Both the position numbers and the translations under genes were made by a program. The notes under the pieces were generated by a model. That model was not told where the DNA came from and searched no databases. It saw only the letters and a program-made list of their open reading frames with translations. A stretch of 64,000 nucleotides of DNA from Strigops habroptila (Eukaryota; Chordata; Aves; Psittaciformes; Psittacidae), in assembly GCF_004027225.2 (NCBI RefSeq), contig NC_044277.2, positions 31,856,495 through 31,920,494 on the forward strand. Reading direction: 5' to 3'. Below, piece by piece: positions 12,351 through 25,200 of the stretch. The first letter of the stretch is position 1, and each line of letters opens with the position of its first letter.

Positions 12351-15300
12351 TTCTGTCACATAGCTACTGATATGGTATGATTCCGATGACTGCCAGGTTC
12401 ACCACGGCTTGCTGGCCCATCAGTCGGAAAGGAAAGAACACACACAAGATAAGATAACTTGCAAGTAAGAATCTCTTGTTTTCAGGGAGGCTGCAACATA
12501 ACCCCGAGGGGCTATCTGTTGAAAGGACGTACATGCTTTTGCCACCCAGAGATTGAGCTCAAGCGCCGTCAGCAGCTTTACAGTTGTAATCCAAATCAAA
12601 ACAGCCTGTAGAGCGAAGTATAAGAGCAGTTCACAGCAGCAAAGAGTTGCTGAGTATTGTTGACATATGCAAGTGGGACAGGTATCCAATAGGAAGTGAT
12701 ATGCAAAACAAAAGATTTCAGTGCTTGCATGGAGGGAAAGGCGAACTTTTTCAGAGGGGTTATTGGAGCTAGGAATTATCCTTTCCATCTGACTCAATGC
12801 TCTGTTTCAAGCTTCTCCTCTTCCATAGCTTACCAGCTCTTGACTAATTAGAGGTTAATATGTTAAGAAGCAGTTGCACAAAATTGCCTTCTGTATATTG
12901 GGTTTACATGCTAGCCTTTGGCTGCTGTGGCCACCACAACATCAGGCTGCTTGTATAAGTGGCAAAAAAGACACACTGGACAGTTAAGACAAACAGTAAT
13001 CACCACTGCAGCCACAGTCCCTCAGTGGCACAACCATAAAACTAGCATTCATAAAATAAGGAACTACATACAAAAAGCTGCCTACACTTAAGAAAATAGA
13101 CTTTTCAGATGCTAGAGGTGTTAAATATAAACGTGAGCACATTTTCACCAGGGTTCCACAGGAGGTAGCAGTGACATCTGAGAGGCTAAAATACTGTGAT
13201 GATGTGACATTTTATGGCATATGCCATTATAATTCAAGTCCTTTAATTTATTGGCATCAGCTCAAAATCTGGTGTAGAAAAGAGAAAATTCAGAAGACAT
13301 GTTGCATTTAATTGCTGTATCTGAGAAAAACAAAGTTTCCAGAGAAGCCACTGCACTTATTGATACTGTAGTGCCCTCACTTTCCCAGAGGCCCTATGTA
13401 TAAGACTGCAGACACTGGGTCATGTGTCAGTACAACCAGGTGAACACAGGGTCCCCTGAGTCTCTCTGCTGCGTATAATGTTACACATGATGTAGCATCA
13501 CACCGCTTCTGGTACTGAAGCACTCTCTCTCACATGGGATTAGTGGTAGATGAGAGAGCCAGCCAGCCAGCTACAGTGGAACATGGTATTGTAGAGCACG
13601 AGAGAGGAATTGGCAGAGTCCAGCGTAGTACAGGCATCTCAGAAGGCAAGCATGAAAAGAAAATTAGATAAGTGTTTCTCAACACAGTAAATCTTGCAGT
13701 TGCTTAAGAGCCTTAGCCTCTCTTTCTGTCTAATGCAGCATCTCATAATGTTGTGACAAGCTAAAAAAAAGAACCAAACCAAACCAGAGATATTTATTAG
13801 CATAAGTCATTTAAACTATGAAACTCACTATCATGTGGTAGTTTAGATGACAAGAGTTGTTATGGGCTCCAAAAGTAAGATGACAAATTCACAGAGGAAA
13901 AAAAATAATCATAAGATATCAAATGCAAATATACCTCTCATGCCTGAGGAAGTTCATGAGCCACAGATTGCCAAAACCTGGGAAATTATATCTGGAAGAT
14001 ATCAACTTGTCTTGCCCTTATGTTCCTCCTAAAGCACCCAGGCTGGCTATTTACAGAGATGCAGTAATAAATTAGATATATTTCTCTGTTCTTTATGTTC
14101 TGCATATTATGCAATAAAGTTTAGATATCCAAAACATAGGAGAAAAAATAGAGAAAGTAATTGTATCATAAAAGTATAATGTAATGCTAATTTCTGGAAA
14201 GCACCCCAGGAGTCATACAACAAGGCAGTGAGCCATATGGTACTACTCACTGTTTGGGATCAAAACCCACTCCCTGAAATGCTAAAAGCTAATCATGTAG
14301 ATTATTTACTGTTGGATCTTGAAGGTGGTTTGGCATTTGACCAGTGAGTAATTCACAGATCAGGAAGGAGGTTTGATTCCTGATTAAATGGGTAACAGAC
14401 ATTTGAAACAGATGCTCAACATGAATACAGACTGATAATAATGCACTTCCACTGTAAACTTTTGAAACTTATAGATAATTTCACAGATACTGCATAGCAG
14501 CCCAGATACTTACTGGCAATGGCTGATTAGATTACACAGAAAAAGTGATAGCCATTCTATTTTTATGTTAAGGGTATACATACATCTCTTTTATTGTTCG
14601 AGTCCTCATTAGACCCTCCCTGCTTTTGAGTAGTCTGATACTGTGTAGCAAAAACCATATGTATAAATTTAACACCTGAGATTTTCTCACTGTTTTCTCT
14701 GAGAAAATGCTAGTTTTACAGATAGTGTTTCCAACTTGTTTTCCACAAAGGACCATCCGATATCTGAAAAAGTTCTAGAAGAAATCATGCTGGAATGGAG
14801 ATAGTTAATGTAGGTCTTACAGCGCTAGCTTTTTAGGACTTGTCTTGCATTGGGGAAGATTTTCCCTGAACTTTCAGTGTGGTTTGTGAGCTTGTAACAA
14901 AGAATGCAAACTATATAATCTATGAACTCTTTTTTTTTTCCTTTAATTTGTCTGTATTATATCTCACAATTTCTCACACAATTAATATTTCACCTCTTAT
15001 TGGACCTGCCTACAGAATTTCTAAAATTCAGTGAAGACTTTATTAAGCAAAAGTGAGAATGATGCAGGTTATGCAGGTTAATATGAGCATTGTTACGGAA
15101 ACTAAGCTACATAGCTAATTTGGCAACTCAGACTAATTTCAGAAAAGAAAGTTCAGGGTTTGTGATAGTGGAAGGATGTTTTGAGTAATCACGGCTGCTG
15201 ATGGCTTCTACATTGAGTATAGCCACTCAAAGCCCTAACAAATTTTCTTCTACCAAAACTGAAAATAACTGCTCATTTTTATGTAATGTACAGAATAATA

Positions 15301-16000
15301 AAAAGATACATTAAAACCATGTTCTTATAGCTTTACTATATGGCTATAATATTGCATTACTTTTGGTGACTTGCAGAAGGCAATTTGAATGACTAGAAAC
15401 TTGGAATATTTTTTATATGAAACAATATCTGACAAGACAAGCCTTTACAATAATCAACATTTTAGAAGGAGATTGCTTAAATTTGTATGAATTATTTCAC
15501 AATGAAAAGGCATAGGAACATCTGAAAGATTTTTTTTTTCAATATTGTATTTTAAAATAACAATAAGAATGTGTTTACAGGCATATTTTGGCACCACTGA
15601 AAAAAGCCAAGCATGTAGGAGTTTCTCCTGGCTCATCAGAGCGCTATATAACCACTTGTCAGAGAGCACAGGCTGACTGCAAATGGACTGCAGACCATGG
15701 GCACTTGCTTCACAGACCCTAGTGGTAGAGGGATTATACTTTGAGAACCACCATCTGCACACTGAGCTGTGGTGCTCACTAGTACCAAATGAGCAGAGCA
15801 GGGCTGTAAGGAGGATTCAGCATTTTTACACCTGTCAATAGCATCTGCAATTCTACTTGATATAATACAATATATGTATTACAAAAAGATGCATACCTTC
15901 ATGCTTTAAGACATTATCCATACCTAACTTCCTGCATTGGAAAAAGCTATTCATCAACAGGCTATTGCATGACATATTGTGCATTGTGGGGATTTTTTAA

Positions 16001-16022
16001 CCCCCCCCCCCCCCCCGCCCCC
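16001..16022 (+). repeat. Poly-C tract
   Basis: Sixteen consecutive C (16001-16016), one G, then five more C. On the minus strand this is an almost pure G run and could form a G-quadruplex. It stands out in AT-rich surroundings. Confidence 0.95.
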
Positions 16023-16704
16023 GAAAAGATGGATATTCTTTCAATTCCAAGAAAGACTTTGGAAGAAATAGACCATTGGTTCGATCCGCTGTGGCAATTC
16101 ATATGTTGCTTGACTGGTGCTTTGTCATATGAAAGAAAGATGAGTGTCGGGGATGCTGAAAGCTTCACAGTTGAGATTAAGGTAAAAGAGGGAACACATG
16201 GTTTTGGAAAAAACATCATAAAATAAAGACTGTGGGAAAGCAAAGCGTGTATCGTGTGGGATTAAAATGACTAAGACCATCTGGGATGGAATAGCTGGCA
16301 AGGAAAATAGTAAGGAAGGTAAGATAATGTTTCTTCCTTCTGGCATAGTCATGTTAATTCAAAAGGTATTCTAGACTACTACATTGTCTGACTCAGACAT
16401 TGAAAAGAAATGCGGATGATGCTGGACTCCTAGTCATTCTATTAAATTTAAAATGCAGATTTTAAAAAGTGTGGGAACAGCACTAATGCAGAACTACTGT
16501 AGTTTCAAAAAGGAATAATTGATTTTTTCTTTTTGCTTAATTTAAGCAAATTGGCTACAATTAAAAAATAATGGGACATATAGCAAGAGAACCAAAGTTA
16601 TTCAGCTAGAGGAATCCATTAGGGGAAAAAAAAAGATACAATGTACAGTAATACAGTGATTTCACAGACAGTGAAGAGATAATTTAAAATACAATTTTTT
16701 TTTT

Positions 16705-16996
16705 TTAGAGGACAGGTTCTTTTCAGTGATGCTAGTGACAGGACCAAAGGCAATGGGCACACACTGAAGCACAGAAGGTTCCCTCTGAACATCAGAAAAC
16801 ACTTTTTTGCTGTGAGGGTGACCAAGCACTGGCAAGGATTGCCCAGGGAGGTTGTAGTCTTCCTTCTTGAAGATACTTAAAGCCATCCAAACACAGTCCT
16901 GGGCAACTGGCTTTAAGTGGCCATACTTGAGCATGCGTGTTGAATCAGATGACCTCCAGAAGTCCCACCCAACCTCAGCTTCTCTGTGCTTCTAAG
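16705..16996 (+). mobile_element. CR1 LINE 3' fragment (about 290 bp)
   Basis: Blocks of the CR1 3' region occur in order: GTGACAGGACCAAAGGCAAT, AGGTTCCCTCTGAACATCAG, GTGAGGGTGACCAAGCACTG, GTCCTGGGCAACTGGCTTTA, and CAGATGACCTCCAGAAGTCC. It ends at a degraded terminal repeat. It differs in subfamily from the copies at 22.7 and 44.8 kb. Confidence 0.93.
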
Positions 16997-18364
16997 TAAG
17001 GAAAGGTGTTGGAATGGTGAAAAATTGGGAGCTATTAATTGAACAGGAAATCTTGTCTACCTGACCACTTGGAGAATGGGCCTTCTAGTATCAAGAATGA
17101 AACTATTAGCAAAAAGATCTTTGAAAGAGGTAGGATACATTTGGAAGAAGCTTGTGTAAATTCGCACGTAGGTTTAGCGCACAACTAGAGGAAGATCAGA
17201 TGAATGGATTTGTAGGAATAGAAAAAGAAGTACTGAAAAGTAAGAGAAAAGACAGCATTATGAAAATGCCTCCTAAAATTAACGACAAAAGGAATGCATT
17301 TACTGAGAGTATTGTATCTTACCCAGCTAGAAAGAGGTGAGGTAGGGAAAAAAAACACTGAAATATTTACATAACAATAAGCTTTAGCAATAAAATGAGT
17401 ACTCTCAAAATACTCACACAGCAGAAGAAACTGGATACAATAGGAACAACAGAAATCTGTGTTGCACGCTGCCTTAAATGCCTTACTTCGTGTAATAAAA
17501 AGGACTTTCCGTTTGCAGTTCAGTAGCCTGCTGTTCAATTTCATCTCTGCAACATCACTCAAGTTTCCCTTACCAGTGTTTTCCAGATCTTCTCTGGCAG
17601 TATTTTTCCCTTGTTCTGGTTCTATTGTTCCTGCAGTCTTACACCTTCAAATCCCAAAATGATTGTTAGTGCAGGGTCTTATGGAAAGCCACAAGATGCA
17701 TCTCAACACCCTTTGTGCATCATCACATAGATACTCATGTCCCTCAGGAATGTCTTTCTAAACATTGCAGTCATGAATGGTGCCCATGACTTGTGCCGAT
17801 GTGGGACTCTGCTGAACTGAGAAGCAAAGGAAACTGGTGAGAAGCACTAGAAGCATTGTGTTTGTCTATGTGAAAGCTGTCTGGACTTGTAGGTAAGCAA
17901 AAAATTGAAGATGGGTCTCAAAGCCTGAGAGGGCATATTAGGATTAATCATGTAGCAGAGAGGTCAATAAAGAGAGCTCTGCCTAGACAGCTAAGATACA
18001 CTGAGATAAATCAAGGATTTTTGAAAGCTAAACCAAGCTGTATCTTTAAAGAAAAAAAAGTTAAAGCCGGTAGCAGATTTGCCAGACCTGTATCTGTGTG
18101 TGGGAAGAAAGAGGTCAAGGAATAAAGAATCACTATGCCATGCTGTGATGACTAGGTACAGTTTAAACACAATCAAAATATAGTGTCAGACATTAATATT
18201 TTGCTTTCCTTACCAGTAAGAGTAATTATACTGAGCATAAGGGCAAAGAAAGGATGGTTAATGGGAAGCAAAAGCACAGAAGCAAACAGGACTTCAACCA
18301 AAGTATATTCAAACTTCAGGACAGCCTGCTGTGTCACAGGGTGCTTTATGGGAAACTAATATTT

Positions 18365-19216
18365 GAGCTGGATAAGGAAGGGATTAGCACAGAAGTTGAA
18401 TGACCTTGAGGACCCAAGTAATGGAAATGGGAAGGGATTCAAGAGTGCAAAGTATAAGGTCATGCACTTAGGGACTAATAACAAGAATCCCTGCAATAAA
18501 CTTGGGGAGCTCATCCATTGAGAATGACAGAGGAGGAGGAAAACTTGTGTATGTCGGTCAGTCACAGGAAACCTGGATGATGTGATGTGTCTGTGAAAAA
18601 GGCAAGGAAGGATATATCCGCCTAGAGGGAATGAAATAACAGTGCTTTTATACAAATCATCGGTAGGGCTCCATGTATAACAGTAGCTGTCCATGTCCAG
18701 GGAAGAAGGATTCAGAATGCGATAGAGGCACAGAAAGTCTGCTAGGAAGATCACAAGAATAAAAGCTTTTTATACTACAAGTGACAGCAACTGAATTTTT
18801 TTAGCAAATCAAAGGTTGAGATATTCTCTATAAAAGTATCTTAAGGGTGTTTTTTCATTCCACACCAGGAAGATAATACAGCTGTTTAAACTAAAGGACA
18901 GTGAAAAAAGATAGTCATAAAGTATCTGTGACAGTATTGAGGGTGAAAATTAGAAAAGGGTTTTAGCCACAAACGTGACACTATTGAGTAGATTTTTAGT
19001 AAAATCTGGGGGCAACCCTAATGGTCTGCTTGTGGTCCATTGTCATATAACTCATAGGGACAAGAAGAAAACATATGAAACGTAGGAAACCACATGGACC
19101 CAATGAAAGTGTCTTTACCTGTTTTCTTGCTCTTACAGAAGACAGGTTTCCTCATCTATGATCCATATGGATCCCTTCTAACTTGAGGTAGCCTACGATT
19201 CTATGATTCTATGATC
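18365..19216 (+). mobile_element. Old CR1 LINE fragment (about 850 bp)
   Basis: This is the longest CR1 remnant in the window. AAGGTCATGCACTTAGGGAC, GACAGAGGAGGAG, GGCTGTGAAAAAGGCAA-like and AAACTAAAGGACAGTG segments follow the order of the CR1 3' half. A segment resembling GAAATTAGAAGAAGGTTT follows near 18950. The element closes with ATTCTATGATTCTATGA at 19198-19216. Divergence and small gaps are greater than in the other copies, so it is probably an older subfamily. No reverse transcriptase frame survives. Confidence 0.82.
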
Positions 19217-22200
19217 TATGTGTATCTTTAATTTATATAAAAGCTGTACATTATTTCAAAATATTTGTTGAATTTTACTTGCATAAAAAAATACTTCTTG
19301 TGCTTTTCATATTGGAAAAATACAACATCCAGCCTGTTCCTTTGGCAGATCTGATTCCTGTGACAGTCTTTGTCCCAGCTGCCTGAATTGCGATGGGAAA
19401 GGATAATAACAGACTTTCACTTGGGCTGATCTGATAAAAAGGCATCTTATCTAAACCAGTACAGTTACAGCTTCATTTTAACCTGCCTTCTAATTGCATG
19501 TCTGAATGCTGTTATATTTGGCTTGGCCATACAGGCTTTTACTGCAAATATCAACACTCAAAGTGCTGCCTTGTCAAAGAACGTAGACATTTTCCTAATT
19601 TCCGGAATTGACTTCAGTGGGGCATCTCTAGTCAGACCTGCATAATACCTACCTAAATCAGAGCCAAGGTGCTAGTGGATGGAATTCTTGCCAGAGAAGG
19701 GCCTCTTCACTATGTTTGCCTGAACCTGTCTCGCTGAGTTCAAAAAGAGATTACACATTCCTTATCTTTTGTTCATTCCTTTGAGTTACCTTATTCCTCC
19801 AAGTCTATCACTAGTTCTTTCTGATCCTTAAGGTAAGCAGTTGGCAAATAGATACTTCCTGAAAAGGTGTGTCTGGACCAGCCAGGTACATGTCTTTCTA
19901 AAATGATGGCTGATTTTAATAAATAAATAATAGAATATATTTGTGTATTCATAGAATCATGGACTATGTCAAGTGAAATATATCTTAATACATTTAAATT
20001 ATACAATATATTACAAAATATTTAATATACATAAATAAATAACACAGTATGATAAAATGATCATGAACCTGGCAACCTAATTATGTGAAAGGGCTGCAGG
20101 TAGCAATCGGCTCTCCTGGGTCATATCTCCATGATTAGAGTTTTAACTTAAAAAAAATGAATTGCTGTGTGGAGTATTTCCTGGATATAAGATTTTCTGA
20201 GAGAAGAGGGAGTAGGAAGAAGGGGCACCCTCTCTTTTTAATACTTGTCAGCTTAAAGTGGACTGAAGGGGAAAAGGTTACTTATCCTTTTGTAGTGGTT
20301 TTTCCAAATTTCAGTCACTGTCCTACAACACATACAGCACATTTCCAAATTAATTCATTAGCTGATACTAAATGCTCTGTACCTTCATTTTTTTGGCTCA
20401 GCATTCTTTGCCATTTATTCACCCATCATTATCCAGTTTGATACTCTGCTTTCTGGTTCCTGACTTTGCCTTCTCCATATTCCGGTGTTGCTGCATCTGG
20501 AAAAAGTACAGGGAGGGGTACTGAAGGATGTGCAACCAGTGCTATATTTCTACTTAACAGAAGCTACAACTCCTCCTGTTTCAGGTTTCTCTGATGGCAG
20601 GAGGCAACAGTGCATGCTGAGCACTTAGCACAGTCTTGACTCTTCTAGCAAGGTGTAAATCAATTAGCTATTGAGGTAGCAGCCTGAGATAAAACTGTAG
20701 AATGAGGAAGAAGAAAATTATGGCTATCCTGATTTGGATCTTAGGATGTTTTTTTTCCCATGGGGGCAGCTCTCCAGTGCAGAAAGGTATCTATTTTCAG
20801 TTCTGGTCAATAGTATCAATGCATCACATATATAAATCTTTCCAAATGCAAGGCTAATTCTGAACAGTGCTGAAATCCTTCAGCTCCCAGTGATTGCAAG
20901 GGAGAGTTCAACAATTCAGCAATCTTATTTTATGAAAGTATCAGCTATCTCATCTACACTGATTAAGATTAATTAAGATCCACTGAGGAGAAAATTCTGA
21001 ACATTCTCACTTTTCAAAGTTCTCCCTACTCTGAGTAATGACTATTTTCCTGGGTAAAGTTTTCCAAGGCTGGGACCTTAGTAAGCATTTAGGGCTCTAA
21101 AAGGCAGCACTTACTCATATGAATTATGCCATTTTATAGCAAAAGTTCCAGAGCGCTACTCACAAAAGTAAGAATTGTAGTTCGTCCATCATTAGGAAAG
21201 CCATCAATAAATAAATGTTAAAATAGAAATATATGGACATATTCTTAATGCTGCAAAGCAGACATTTTAAAAGTACTAATAATTTAGCCAGCCAATAAAT
21301 GCTCTTAATGAAACCCTTCAGACTAGTGTTGGAAGAATTTTGCTTGATACAAGTGGAAAAATTGTGCATATTAACCTGATGGGGAGGTCACTCAAGGCAA
21401 AGTGCTTGCATTGGCATTTGAGAGGCTCTTCATATAAAAGAGAAACGTTCAGTAACATAAAAATATCATTTACAACATCAAGAAAATTAAATAAGGAAAG
21501 ATATGTAAAGGATTTCAATTTATGTTTACACTATTACTTTTACAGATTTCTTATTTTGAGTGAAAAGTATTGTTTCTTTAAGGAGAACAGTCTTGTATGT
21601 GAATAAATTTTAAATCTTTTGTATTTAAAGCCCAGATATGTTGTCAGACACAATCAAGTGCAAAGTGAAATGCCCATTATTTTCCTCCTACCCTTAAATC
21701 TGCAGGTGGTGATGCCTTTATTTCTTCTCCACACAAGAAGTTTGTGCAAGGAATTTGCTCAACCAACCTTTTTTTATGTTTAGCATAACTTTACGAACTG
21801 TGTTGTAAAACAGTTAGAGAACTGTCTACAGAGAACTGTGAAGGCTCTGCTCCTACTAATTTCAGCCTTCACTGTCAGGCCTCCTGCCCTTCAAGACTTC
21901 AGCTGCAGCAAACTTTTCTTCTTCAGGCTGTAACTGAAAATTAATTCACAAACTGTTTTCTTCACCTGCAGAAATATTTCCTGCTTCTCTTCCTTCTGTG
22001 TTCCTGCTCTTAGACACAAAGGAAACTGTGACAAATGCCAGATTTCTAAAAGAAAAAGAAGCCTCACCCCTTCTTCAGTTGTCAAACATGAAGGTTTTTA
22101 AATTGTAACCAAGGCTGATGAAACACTGCGAGTCCATAGGTAGATTGCTCCCTCTTCTGGCAAATCTGTATAGTACAGGACGATTTTTTAATCTTAAGAA

Positions 22201-25200
22201 TGAGGCATACTAATACAGGATTTACAATTTATTATTATTGTTCAGTTCTTATTAAAAAATCATGCAAATTATGAAATATTTTGAAACAAGATCTGTTATG
22301 TAGCACAACACTGCACTGGCTACAATAAGGACACATAAAATACACTGATATTTCTAAAGGCCTGACTGTAACTGAACCTGCCATTTTTTTGTGAAGAAGG
22401 TTGCATGTACACAAGAACTTTTGCATGCTTCCACTGAATAGAAATTAGGAAGTTTATCTGGGCTCTATATATATACTTGAGCATCACTTTACCAGGAGAT
22501 CTATATCTGTGTTATTCATTTTATGGTTTCAAAAAACCTAAGGTCATATTTTGTTCTCAGAGTTTGCTATGCCATGTTTCTACTCAAGGCCGAGGTTTCC
22601 CTTAGCCTTATATATCAGCTTAAACTAGCTAGAAGCCTAGCTAGTATTTCTGCAGATCTCTGAGTCAATATTGCATTGACACACCAGTTGCAAAAAGGGC
22701 ACAAACACTGTTTTCAGTGTTGGCTAGGTTGGATGGGACTTTGAGCAACCTGGTCTAGTAGAAGGTGTCCCTGCCTATGGCAGGGGGCTTGGAACTAGGT
22801 GGTCTTTGAGGTCTCTTCCAACCCAAACCATTCTATGATTATAAAGCATAAGGTGGTCACATCAAACAGAAAAGAAAACAAAAAGGAAAATGATATAGTA
22901 AAGAACTCAGAAGAGGCTTGAGGGAGAAAGATATGGCAAACACATTTGCATGAGATAACAGTACAAGGAAAACCCAACATCCAGCAGCTTACAAACACAG
23001 CAACATCTGAAAAGATCTTCTCAGAACATACAGATTCTAAATGTCTTAGTGAAACACCACAATTTCTATAAGTAAACAGAAGTTCCAATATTCAATAATT
23101 TTTGGTTGAAAAACAAAAGTTCTGGAAAGATGGGGAATTGAACATAGCTTTAAAAAAATCTGACTATCAAGATCTTATGTACCCTTTGTCGAAGGCCTCC
23201 TTATGAAAACTAAATACCACAAGCTGAAAGGGTCAAAATTGAACAGATTCTTGTTTTGACAACTGCCATTTCCAGGGTAGCATGGGGAAAGCTGATATAG
23301 ATTTTTGTTTCAAAACAGTCAAGTGAACAACACTGCAGAGCAGGAACTTATGGCCACACTGTAGTGGCACTTTTTGCCAGGAGCCAAGAGTCATCCCATC
23401 CCACGGACTCCTATGGAAACTCTGAGCATCGTTTTAAAATAAAAATGCAGCATCTTGCACCTCAAATCCATTTCTACCCTGCTGGGAAAAGCTTTGCTCA
23501 AGGGAAAGATTCCCGTTTGATATATACTGTCTAAAATGTGCATTGCAGTTAAGAACTTTTAAAATTAGATGAAATGTTAAAAGCAAAAGTACCTCAGTAA
23601 ACATGCCCTTTTTTTTTGGCACCTAAATCCATTTCCCGTGAGGCAGTTGGGCCCAGATTTATTTTGGTTTTGTGGTTTTAGGGTTTTTCCCTTGTTCTCA
23701 GGGTCCTCTGAATCAAAACTAAAACTAGAGCTTGCTATCTTTTGTAATTAGATGTAAATAGATTAAGCTGGGTATTTGGTTTTTGCAGGTTGTTTAAAAT
23801 AATTGGCATGAAAATGATCAGAGATGGTCTCTGAAGTTCATACCACTTAAGAAGAATTGGTGGAATTTCACAGTGGAATTGGTACTACTGGTTCTCTGAT
23901 CAGACTATCAATAGCTATAATAACATTAAGACAATGAGCACTAGAAAGTAAGAAGATCGAGGCAAATTTAAATGAAAATTTAACACCTGCTAGACACAGT
24001 GAAATCTGTGCCACTAGTTTTTAGACATACTAATACTAATTCTTTTAGTATCTTTTAGAATTAGTACTAATAATAATTCTTTTTTATCTTAGTGAGAGTT
24101 ATCTTTCAGAAAGAATGCATTTAGCAGGAGAAACACAGGGTCAGACACCAAACGTAGCTTGCAAATGTCTTTAGATTTGCAGAGGACGTCAAATTCCTTG
24201 TCAAAGACATTCTAGTCTATGAATGAAACTATATGATGCCAGGGGAGTTTTTTAACAGGTACATTTAGAAGAATTCTTAGAAGATAGGCTGACACTGTTG
24301 ATTTATTCTGCCTTCTTTAGTTTTTGTAGGTAAATAGCCCAATACTGTTGGAAGATGGGAAGAATACTAGTTCTTGCCCTCTCATTACCTGTGGAAAAGA
24401 ACTATGCACAGATACAGTGGTATGATCCCAATTTTGCAAGTTTCTTAATGTTTCTTGGCATAGCCTCCATGACCACAATTCCTGTTGGATTTAGGTCTGG
24501 AATATCTTTGAAGTTATTTAGAGGCACCACAGCACATGACAAAGCACCATAGTTGCATCTTCATCACTAATACAAGTGGGAGGATCGTTTTTGAAATTTA
24601 TAAAATGCAGTTGGTTCTTGTAAAGAAGGAACAGAAAAAGACAAGGACATAAAAGGCTTACTATCAGCAATTTTGGATGTCTGATTCTCCTTTGGCCTGG
24701 TTTAAACAGACTTTAATTATTAGGCACTTCCTTTGAATAATGGAAAAGATTGCTACAAATATTATCACAACAGTTAGTAATGCTGAATAAAAATAGACAG
24801 TTTCCTTTTTAAGGATCTGATTTGTTTTATATGCATAGTCATTTAGAAAACCACTTCAACATCTGCATGAAATAGAGTAGAAAATTTATCAAAGTTGTCT
24901 CGACTGTTTCCTTTATAGCAAATCTGGGCTGTTCAGGAAAAGTAACTGAAATCAATGAATGTCCAGCATGAAAAATAAGTAAATTGTTTCTCAGCTTTAT
25001 TTGTTTAATGAACAATTAGTTGCCATCATGGATTACATAAACAGCAATTTGAGTTATGTGTGGTTTATTTGTGTTCCTGTATCAAGGAGAATTTCCTACT
25101 CTTGATTTCTGGATTGTTGTTCAAAGTTTTCCCTAATAGAGTCTATAGTAACTCCTGCTCTTTTAGCCTCAAATCACTTCTTTTATTTCTGAGTATATAT

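Larger units (their letters stand above)
3646..16000. other. Intergenic, no gene recognised
   Basis: Apart from the 4.6-kb minisatellite and the doubtful CR1 stub at 12.3 kb, nothing was recognised. There is a pyrimidine-rich stretch near 4263-4330 and there are short T runs near 10070 and 11040. The frames up to 146 codons show no known motif. Confidence 0.55.

Noticed and set aside
12420..12797. Minus-strand open frame of 125 codons
   Set aside because: No recognisable motif and low-complexity hydrophobic composition; fits chance in AT-rich DNA.
15969..16226. Plus-strand frame with a proline run followed by MDILSIPRKTLEEIDHWF
   Set aside because: The proline run is only the poly-C tract, and the remaining 65 codons match nothing I recognise.
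19945..19985. TCATAGAATCATGGAC resembling a minus-strand CR1 end
   Set aside because: Fewer than 20 bases match and the following sequence does not continue the element.
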